A stretch of DNA of 8,319 nucleotides from Gemmatimonadota bacterium (GTDB lineage: Bacteria; Gemmatimonadota; Gemmatimonadetes; Gemmatimonadales; Gemmatimonadaceae), in the NCBI GenBank assembly GCA_028287225.1, contig JAQBPZ010000122.1:1-8319 (forward strand), read 5' to 3'. Shown here in pieces: positions 1 through 5,052 of this stretch. Below the pieces are notes generated by a model that saw only the letters and a list, made by a program, of their open reading frames with translations, was not told the DNA's origin and ran no database searches. How positions within the stretch are numbered: position 1 is the stretch's first letter; each line of letters starts with the position of its first letter. The position numbers were made by a program, and so were the translations under genes.

Positions 1-10
1 GGGACAGTAG

Positions 11-40
11 ATCCCGACACTCGCTGCGCTCCTGCGGGAT
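11..40. repeat. Short intergenic hairpin, left end
   Basis: An imperfect palindrome closed by ATCCCG (11-16) and CGGGAT (35-40), with a loop rich in CGCTGCGCTCC. It lies outside any gene. From memory it resembles dispersed intergenic palindromes whose arms read GTCATCC...GGATC and which are common in several soil bacterial phyla; I cannot confirm this without a search. Its right arm overlaps the start of the longer composite repeat. It is not followed by a T tract on either strand, so a classical intrinsic terminator is not supported, although it could still end transcription leaving the gene at 125-889. Confidence 0.5.
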
Positions 41-129
41 GACAGCCGCCCGGGACGCCAATCGCCCCTCGACTTACTCGTTACTCGTTACTCATTTTTC
101 TGTACCTCGTTCCTCGTCTTTCCCCTACC
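34..129 (+). repeat. Composite dispersed repeat, left copy
   Basis: Three parts in order. (1) A body at 34-60, which matches the reverse complement of the right window end at 22 of 27 positions, all five differences being transitions. (2) A TTACTCG heptamer array, perfect at 74-80 and 81-87 and with one mismatch at 88-94, which then decays (for example TTCCTCG at 110-116). (3) A tail at 114-129 reading CTCGT, CTTT, CCCC, TACC, which matches the tail beside the right array. The tail contains the CTA that is the stop codon of the minus-strand gene at 125-889. The same part order in the inverted right copy shows that this is one element type, not chance similarity of simple repeats. Confidence 0.65.
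74..94 (+). repeat. TTACTCG tandem heptamer, short array
   Basis: Two perfect TTACTCG units (74-80, 81-87) and a third ending in A instead of G (88-94), followed by a T run and degenerate units up to about 116. It is the reverse complement of the CGAGTAA array at 8223-8285 and appears to be a shorter, more decayed version of it. Confidence 0.8.
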
Positions 130-889
130 GCACCACCACGAATCCGTGCGGGATGTCCAGTTGCCACCAGCGGGCATCGAGCTCGCGGAGTGCCGGGGCG
201 AACGAGAGGACACGGCCGGGTGCCACGAGCACGCGCAGGTCGCCCTCGGTGCGAAGCACGGGATATCGGTGCCCGATGGCGCTCAGTGCGGAGCGCGGGT
301 CGGCGTGGAAGGTCACGGTGCGGGCCTGCACGTCGTACGACGGGACCAGCTGCTCGATGACCTCGGTGCCGATGCGTGCCCGGGCCGCGGCGGTATCCAT
401 GCCGATGATGCGCGGCACCACGTCCGCCCAGACGCGCTCGCGCGCCGGACCGCGGCGCGGTGCGGGCAGCGGCACGCGGAACAGGGCGACCGCCTCGGTG
501 GGCGCCTGGACCACGATGGCCGAATCCACCGGGAAGCGGACCACGCCGCGCCAGCGCTGCACGTTGCGCCATGGGGCCAGCAGCGATTGTGCGGTCGCCG
601 CGTCGAGGCCGAACTTCTGCGCCTCCTCGATGAGGATGGTGCCCGGAAGCAGCGCGCCCTTCATGGCCAGGTAGCGGCCGAGGGCCGCCCGGGCGAGCGG
701 CTCGCGCGGGTGCGCCCGGGACTGTGCATAGAACGCGTCCTCCGCCTCGGCCCAGCGGCCCGCCTCCAGCATCACGTCGGCGCGGGTGGCCGGCAGCGCC
801 GCGGCCACGCGCTGCGCCGCCGAGATGCCGGGAAGGGCGAGCAGGAGGACGAGTGCGGCCGCGAGCGGCCGGAGTGACCAACGGTTCAT
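125..889 (-). CDS. Secreted protein with TPR-like N-terminal half; function unknown
   Basis: 254 residues with an ATG start at 887-889. The N-terminus is a classical signal peptide: two Arg (residues 3 and 7), a hydrophobic core at about 9-22, and a likely cleavage site near SAAQ (23-26), so the product is exported. Residues about 36-105 look like one or two TPR-type helical repeats (ADVMLEAGRWAEAEDAFYAQ, then ALGRYLAMKGALLPG). The C-terminal half is beta-rich; RIGTEVIEQLVPSYDVQART (172-191) has the rhythm of the second half of retropepsin-like aspartyl protease domains. There is no clear DTG or DSG catalytic triplet (the nearest is DSA at 122-124), so any such domain would be degenerate. No Shine-Dalgarno sequence is evident. 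A 196-bp gap separates it from the upstream operon, so it is probably a separate transcription unit. The stop codon lies inside the left composite repeat. I am confident the gene is real but not of its role. Confidence 0.75.
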   Translation of the reverse strand: MNRWSLRPLAAALVLLLALPGISAAQRVAAALPATRADVMLEAGRWAEAEDAFYAQSRAHPREPLARAALGRYLAMKGALLPGTILIEEAQKFGLDAATAQSLLAPWRNVQRWRGVVRFPVDSAIVVQAPTEAVALFRVPLPAPRRGPARERVWADVVPRIIGMDTAAARARIGTEVIEQLVPSYDVQARTVTFHADPRSALSAIGHRYPVLRTEGDLRVLVAPGRVLSFAPALRELDARWWQLDIPHGFVVVR

Positions 890-970
890 GGGAGGGGCGG
901 TCGGCAGTCGGCGGGAGTCCTGCTGGCGGGGCGCCAGGTCGGACCGGGATGGAAGCCTACGAGGCGGCGC

Positions 971-992
971 ACCCCGCGCCTGTGCGCGGGGT
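971..992. terminator. Perfect GC-rich hairpin in the 890-1085 gap
   Basis: ACCCCGCGC (971-979), loop CTGT (980-983), then GCGCGGGGT (984-992): nine uninterrupted base pairs with a four-base loop. It sits about 94 bp past the stop of the M1 peptidase gene and about 82 bp before the start of the small secreted gene, both on the minus strand. No U tract follows in either direction, so it could be a U-less terminator, an mRNA-stabilising 3' end, or a 5' leader structure of the downstream gene. I see no gene in the rest of 890-1085. Confidence 0.4.
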
Positions 993-1085
993 CACCGACT
1001 CGGACGGCCGCGGCGGGCGTGGGTCCGGGCTCTCCAGGATGACGAGCGAGCGGGTGGATCGGTTATCGCCGGCGCGGCCGGACCG

Positions 1086-2744
1086 TCACAGCCGCGTGAG
1101 GCGGGCGAGCATCAGGTGCTGGCGGTCGATGACCACGGCGCGCGGCCGCCCGCCCATCTGCTTCACGATCAACGCGTTGGACCTCGCCACGGCCGGTACC
1201 TCCACGTCCGTCCGGACGATTCGACCGTCGGCGTAGGTGATCTCCACGGGAATCCGGAGCCGGTACGGCGGCGCGGGCCCCTCCTGGATGACCTCGAGCG
1301 CGAGCTGCCCGCCCTGGGGATCGAATGCCCAGCCGACCTGCACCGCCGGCACGCCCGGCCGCCCGAGCCACTGGTCGAAGAACTCGCCCAGCGAATGTCC
1401 GGACGACGCCTCGAGCTCTCGGCGCAGGTCGTCGGTCGTCGCGTTGCCATCCCGATACTTCGCGTAGTAGGAGCGCAGCCCGCGGAAGAAGGCGGAGTCC
1501 CCCAGCTCGCCATGCAGCATGAAGAGGACGTATCCCCCCTTCTGGTAGCTGTTCGTGTTGAGGAGCGCCATCAGGTCGCGCTGGAGGGTATCCAGCACCG
1601 GACGCCTGGCCACGACCGAGTCGGCCAGGATCTGCTCGCGGATCTCGCCCATCTCCTTCCGGAACGCGTCATCGCCGTGGGCGTGGAGCGACCAGAGCGC
1701 GGCGAAGTAGGTCGCGAATCCCTCCGACAGCCACACGTGCCCCCACTCACGCTCCGTCACCGCGTCGCCGAACCACTGATGTGCCGTCTCGTGCGCGATG
1801 ACGTCGTCGCCGAGCGTCCGCTCGGTGAAGAGGCGGTCGGCATAGAAGATCGCGCTCGCGTTCTCCATGCCGCCGAAGCGCGTCGACGACTGGAGGTGCG
1901 CCAGCTTCTCGTATGGAAACGGACCCACCAGCTCCTCGAAGTACGACACGATGGCCGGCGCGGCGGCGAAGGGACCGGGCAGGTATCCGTTCACGTCGGG
2001 CGATGCGTAGACCATCTGCGCCACGCAGCGATGCACGGTGGAGGCGACGCATGCGGAATCGCGCAGGTCGGTGCGCACGAGCTGACCCGCGCCGATGACC
2101 ATGAGGTAGGTCGCGATCGGCCGCGTCTCCCGCCAACGCGTCTCGCTGCGCCCCTCCTCGGCGCCGGTGAGGGGTCGCACGCCCAACAGCGTTCCGTTGG
2201 CGACGACGGTGCGGCTCGAGGGCGCGCGCACGGTGAAGCTCACCGTCGCCTTGTCGCTCGGGTGGTCCACCATGGGCAGCCACTGCCGCGCGCGGTTGGG
2301 CCAGTTGTCGGCGAACCACGTCCACCGTCCGCGCGCGTCGTGCCGCACGATCAGTCCGTCGGTCACGATGCCGTCGTAGCGCACGCGCACCTGCACGGAG
2401 TCGCCGGCGGCGCCCTCGAGGGGCACGGCGAGGGTGGCACCGGTGCGCTCCGCCTGCACCGTGGTGCCGTTCACCATCACGCTGCGCACCGTGAGCCGGC
2501 TCGCGAGGTCGAGTCGCAGGGTGCGCACCCCCGCCTCGCGCCGCGCGGTGACGGTCACGTCGCCGCGGAGGAAGGCGCCGGTGTCCGGCAGCTCCAGGCG
2601 GATGTCGTAGTCGGTGACGTCGATGCCCGGGTGGTAGGCCGACGCCGGCCGCGGCGCGGCCTGTGCGCGGGCGTCGGCCGCTGCGAGCGCGAGGAGCAGC
2701 GCGACGAGCGCGGGGCTGTTGAGCAGACGTCGGAACATGGGCAT
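1086..2744 (-). CDS. Secreted M1-family zinc aminopeptidase
   Basis: 552 residues. It hydrolyses N-terminal amino acids from peptides, probably in the periplasm or outside the cell. A signal peptide is clear: RR at 5-6, a hydrophobic stretch at about 12-22 and a cleavage site near ADARAQA (23-29). The M1 order is intact: an N-terminal beta domain (about 40-230), the substrate-recognition motif GGMEN (291-295, the GAMEN motif of the family), the zinc site HETAH (318-322) with the third ligand Glu341 in WLSEG exactly 18 residues later, and a YQKG motif with Tyr400 matching the family's catalytic tyrosine. The protein ends with a beta-sandwich-like segment (about 465-545) and lacks the long C-terminal helical domain of the large M1 enzymes. 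It starts 6 bp after the upstream stop, so it is the last gene of a three-gene operon. ATG at 2742-2744 and the in-frame ATG at 2736-2738 are both possible starts; neither has a strong Shine-Dalgarno sequence. The specificity cannot be read from the sequence. Confidence 0.95.
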   Translation of the reverse strand: MPMFRRLLNSPALVALLLALAAADARAQAAPRPASAYHPGIDVTDYDIRLELPDTGAFLRGDVTVTARREAGVRTLRLDLASRLTVRSVMVNGTTVQAERTGATLAVPLEGAAGDSVQVRVRYDGIVTDGLIVRHDARGRWTWFADNWPNRARQWLPMVDHPSDKATVSFTVRAPSSRTVVANGTLLGVRPLTGAEEGRSETRWRETRPIATYLMVIGAGQLVRTDLRDSACVASTVHRCVAQMVYASPDVNGYLPGPFAAAPAIVSYFEELVGPFPYEKLAHLQSSTRFGGMENASAIFYADRLFTERTLGDDVIAHETAHQWFGDAVTEREWGHVWLSEGFATYFAALWSLHAHGDDAFRKEMGEIREQILADSVVARRPVLDTLQRDLMALLNTNSYQKGGYVLFMLHGELGDSAFFRGLRSYYAKYRDGNATTDDLRRELEASSGHSLGEFFDQWLGRPGVPAVQVGWAFDPQGGQLALEVIQEGPAPPYRLRIPVEITYADGRIVRTDVEVPAVARSNALIVKQMGGRPRAVVIDRQHLMLARLTRL

Positions 2745-2750
2745 TGGAGC

Positions 2751-3743
2751 TCAGGGAACCCGGTAGACGATCACTTCGTCGGGCGACTCGGACGGCTGTG
2801 CCGGACTGCGCGGCGCGATGGCGAGAATGAAGCGACCGTCGCGAGTCGCCGCGAGGGGGCGTCCCGGACCGACGTCGCGCATTGCTGCACCGCGGGCGTC
2901 CGTCACGACGACGCGCCCCTCTCGCGCCTCGATCATGCGCCCGCGCACCCGAAGCGGCGCGACGCGCTCGGCGGGCAGCGCGGCGGCGATGTGGAGCACG
3001 GGCCCGCGGGTCCACGCGAGGCTGTCCGCCCGTGGCGCGCGCGAGAGGGACGAGCCGGTCGACGACACGCGCCGCTCGCTCGCGGAGGGCGCGTCGTCAT
3101 CCGCACGCGACGGCGCATCGCCGACCAGCAGGTCCGCACCGTCGCGGCTCCACGCGAGCCGCCAGCCACCGAGCGTCACGAAGCGGAGCGGGGCATGGGC
3201 ACGCTGCGCGCCGACGTCGGCGACGTCGGCGACGAAGGTGGCCGCCACGCCCGCGCGCACCGCCATGCCGCTCGCGGGAAAGACGTGCGCGCGGAGCGAG
3301 TCGGCCACCAGCGCCGGCTGCGGGCCGGCCAGCCGGGCGAGGGAGCGGGCCGCCTCCTCCCACCGGGCCGGATCGACGCGCTGCTGCTCGCCCCCTCCCA
3401 GGACGACGGCGCGCCCGACGGCGACGTGGCGCCAGTCGGGCGACGGGACGGCGGTCCAGACGCTGTCCATGCGCCAGGTGCGGTCGGCGCCCTCCGCGGC
3501 AAGGAGGACGGCGTCGGGAATCGGCTCTCCCTCCGCCCCGACGGGGTCGTCGATGACGAGGAGGGCGCTGCTGTCAGGCGAGAGCAGCCACCGCACCTGC
3601 GTGGCCATGCCGCGCGTGGCGCGATTGACGACGATGCGTTCCGGCGCCGAGGGAGGTGCGGCGGCCCTCGGCGTCTCGGCCGCGGTGCAGGCGATGGAGA
3701 GGGCGGCCGACGCTCCCGCCGACACACGGGTCCACCGGCTCAA
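2751..3743 (-). CDS. Propeller-like putative lipoprotein; function unknown
   Basis: 330 residues. The first codon is TTG (3743-3741), overlapping the TGA of the upstream gene (3742-3740) by 2 bp, which suggests translational coupling. The alternative GTG at 3725-3723 would remove both N-terminal Arg residues of the export signal, so TTG is preferred. The N-terminus (MSRWTR, then ASAALSIAC) looks like a lipoprotein signal with Cys19 as the lipidation site, although the lipobox SIAC is not canonical because Leu is at -4 instead of -3. The body has recurring blade-like segments: VRWLLSPDSSALLVIDDP (50-67), SVWTAVPSPDWRHVAVGRAV (94-113), WRLAWSRDGADLLVGD (194-209) and LAATRDGRFILAIAP (297-311). 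These recall TolB/WD40-type propellers that bind other proteins, with no catalytic motif. A poorly ordered Ser/Arg/Asp-rich linker spans about 211-240. I do not recognise the family. Its place between the dehydrogenase and peptidase genes suggests an accessory or sensing role in the envelope. Confidence 0.8.
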   Translation of the reverse strand: MSRWTRVSAGASAALSIACTAAETPRAAAPPSAPERIVVNRATRGMATQVRWLLSPDSSALLVIDDPVGAEGEPIPDAVLLAAEGADRTWRMDSVWTAVPSPDWRHVAVGRAVVLGGGEQQRVDPARWEEAARSLARLAGPQPALVADSLRAHVFPASGMAVRAGVAATFVADVADVGAQRAHAPLRFVTLGGWRLAWSRDGADLLVGDAPSRADDDAPSASERRVSSTGSSLSRAPRADSLAWTRGPVLHIAAALPAERVAPLRVRGRMIEAREGRVVVTDARGAAMRDVGPGRPLAATRDGRFILAIAPRSPAQPSESPDEVIVYRVP

Positions 3744-4912
3744 TGCGTGACGCGGTAGATCGTTCCGCTCGCGTCATCCGACACGAGCACGCTGCCGTCC
3801 GCCGCCACGACGACGTCGGCGGGACGGCCCCATCGCCGGCCGTTCGGCTCCTGCCACCCGGTGATGAAGTCCTCCACGCTCGTCGGCCGCCCGTCGCGCA
3901 CGTGCACGCGCACCACCTTCGCGCCGGTCGGCACGTCGCGGTTCCACGAGCCGTGCAGCGCCACGAGCAGGTCGCCGCGATAGTCCGCGGGGAAGCTCGA
4001 CGCGCGGGCCAGGAAGGACATGCCGAGCGGTGCGGAGTGCGCCTGGATCGTGATGGCGGGGGGGATGGTGCGTGCGCAGCGGGCGGCGTCGTGATACTCC
4101 GGGTTGGGAATGCGGTTGCCGTAGCAGTACGGCCAGCCGTAGTCGCCCTGGTCCACCATGATGTTGATCTCCTCGGGCGGCAGGTCCTCGTGCTCCGGCG
4201 CGAGGTTGTCGCGCTCGTTCTGGGAGGCCCAGAGCGCGCCGGTGACCGGATGCACGGCGAGCCCCACCGCGTTGCGCAGCCCCGTGGCGAAGACGCGCCT
4301 GCCGCTGCCGTCCTCGTTGAACCGCAGCACCGCGGCCCGCTCGGGCGACTTCTCCACGCAGAGGTTGCAGGACGAGCCCACCGAGACGTACATCGCGCTG
4401 TCGGCGCCGAAGACGATCGTACGGGTGGAGTGACCCTGGAACCCGGGGTAGTGGTTCACGTACTCGGCGGGGCCGGACGCCAGGCCGTTGGCCCCGATCG
4501 GGACGCGCACCACGCCGTCCGTGTTGGCCACCCACAGCACGCCCTTGTGGAACGCGAGGCCGTGCGGCTGCGTCAGGCCGGCGATCACCACCTCCACGCC
4601 GTCGGCGACGCCGTCGTGGTTCGCGTCGGCGAGCCGGACCACCTGCCCGCTCCGCGGCTGCGTGGCGTACACCGCGCCGCCCGGCCCCACGGCCATGAAG
4701 CGCACGCCGCTCACCTTCGCGAAGGTCGTCACCGAGAACCCGTCGGGCACGCGGAGCCGCCCGTCGAGCGCGGGCACGCGCGCGGCGGTGTCGGCCGCGA
4801 GCACCGTGCCGGCGTCGGCCGTCCCGATGCGGCAGGCGCCCATGGGAAGCAGGGCGAGCAGTGAGAGCGAGCTCGCGAACGCGAGACGCACGAATGAACG
4901 CGGTGCCGGCAT
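3740..4912 (-). CDS. PQQ-dependent sugar/sorbosone dehydrogenase-like lipoprotein
   Basis: 390 residues from the chosen start. The frame stays open up to 4993, but ATG at 4912-4910 is preferred because GGAGAG (4924-4919) lies 6 nt before it and it begins directly with a lipoprotein signal: Arg5, Arg9, a hydrophobic core and the lipobox MGAC with Cys27. The product is therefore probably membrane-anchored and faces the periplasm. The remainder is a six-bladed propeller of the soluble glucose dehydrogenase / sorbosone dehydrogenase type. Compared from memory with the Acinetobacter enzyme, His161 (HSTRTIVFGAD) matches catalytic His144, Arg213-Asn214 (GLRNAVGLA) match Arg228-Asn229, Lys332 matches Lys377 and Arg363 (GRPAD) matches Arg406; EEINIMVDQGDYGWP (248-262) is a family hallmark. 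The position of Arg408 is Ala365. DANHDGVAD (96-104) resembles a calcium-binding EF-type loop. The pairs Cys182/Cys185 and Cys263/Cys279 may form disulfides. It is the first gene of the operon and is divergent from a TonB-dependent receptor. The substrate is unknown; it would oxidise a sugar or aldose-like compound using PQQ. Confidence 0.88.
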   Translation of the reverse strand: MPAPRSFVRLAFASSLSLLALLPMGACRIGTADAGTVLAADTAARVPALDGRLRVPDGFSVTTFAKVSGVRFMAVGPGGAVYATQPRSGQVVRLADANHDGVADGVEVVIAGLTQPHGLAFHKGVLWVANTDGVVRVPIGANGLASGPAEYVNHYPGFQGHSTRTIVFGADSAMYVSVGSSCNLCVEKSPERAAVLRFNEDGSGRRVFATGLRNAVGLAVHPVTGALWASQNERDNLAPEHEDLPPEEINIMVDQGDYGWPYCYGNRIPNPEYHDAARCARTIPPAITIQAHSAPLGMSFLARASSFPADYRGDLLVALHGSWNRDVPTGAKVVRVHVRDGRPTSVEDFITGWQEPNGRRWGRPADVVVAADGSVLVSDDASGTIYRVTH

Positions 4913-4918
4913 GGTCAT

Positions 4919-4924
4919 CTCTCC
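4919..4924 (-). promoter_or_regulatory. Shine-Dalgarno that decides the dehydrogenase start
   Basis: On the minus strand this reads GGAGAG. It directly touches the ATG at 4918-4916 (no spacer), which would be a poor start, but lies 6 nt before the ATG at 4912-4910, which is good spacing. This is the reason for starting the dehydrogenase at 4912. Confidence 0.6.
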
Positions 4925-4940
4925 GAGATCTGTTGCTTCC

Positions 4941-4968
4941 AAGCTACGCCGAAACCCGGATGCAACAA
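4941..4968 (-). promoter_or_regulatory. Putative promoter of the dehydrogenase-propeller-peptidase operon
   Basis: On the minus strand, TTGTTG (4968-4963) is followed after 16 nt by TAGCTT (4946-4941). Each hexamer matches the sigma-70 consensus at three of six positions. The predicted transcript would begin about 20 nt before the chosen ATG and would contain the GGAGAG ribosome site. The -10 region reads GTAGCTTGGAAGC, nearly the same as GTACCTTGGAGC in front of the divergent receptor gene. This is only motif-level support. Confidence 0.35.
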
Positions 4969-4997
4969 CTCGGCGCCGTGCGTGGCTCGGCAATGCC

Positions 4998-5016
4998 GGA
5001 CGGGCATGCGCCGTCC
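4998..5016. promoter_or_regulatory. Dyad in the divergent intergenic region, possible operator
   Basis: GGACGG (4998-5003) and CCGTCC (5011-5016) form a perfect inverted repeat around GCATGCG, which itself contains the palindrome GCATGC. It lies immediately upstream of the putative -35 hexamer of the receptor gene and inside the 140-bp region between the two divergent genes, where a regulator could act on both. In DNA this GC-rich, short dyads also arise by chance. Confidence 0.3.
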
Positions 5017-5018
5017 AG

Positions 5019-5047
5019 GTGACCTCCGCAGCGTCGCTCTGTACCTT
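5019..5047 (+). promoter_or_regulatory. Putative promoter of the TonB-dependent receptor, possibly leaderless
   Basis: GTGACC (5019-5024, four of six to TTGACA), a 17-nt spacer, then TACCTT (5042-5047, the TANNNT pattern). The ATG follows 5 nt after the -10 hexamer, so a transcript starting the usual distance downstream would begin at or next to the start codon. The only ribosome-site-like sequence, GGAG at 5048-5051, leaves a 1-nt spacer and is not usable in the normal way. A TGA at 5020-5022 in the same frame rules out a long N-terminal extension. Confidence 0.35.
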
Positions 5048-5052
5048 GGAGC

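Noticed and set aside
39..674. A 211-codon plus-strand frame at the left end
   Set aside because: It crosses the heptamer array and runs antisense to the gene at 125-889, which has a signal peptide and sensible composition.
786..3758. A 990-codon open frame on the plus strand opposite the operon
   Set aside because: It is rich in Arg, Gly, His and Val with no domain, and it lies antisense to the M1 peptidase and propeller genes, whose motifs are unmistakable. Long antisense open frames are normal in DNA this GC-rich.
3656..4864. A 402-codon plus-strand frame opposite the dehydrogenase
   Set aside because: It is antisense to a gene with clear family motifs, and its His/Arg/Val-rich composition is typical of a shadow frame.
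4913..4993. Longer N-terminus for the dehydrogenase, starting at 4993
   Set aside because: The extra residues are charged and precede an intact lipoprotein signal, and the GGAGAG ribosome site points to the ATG at 4912.
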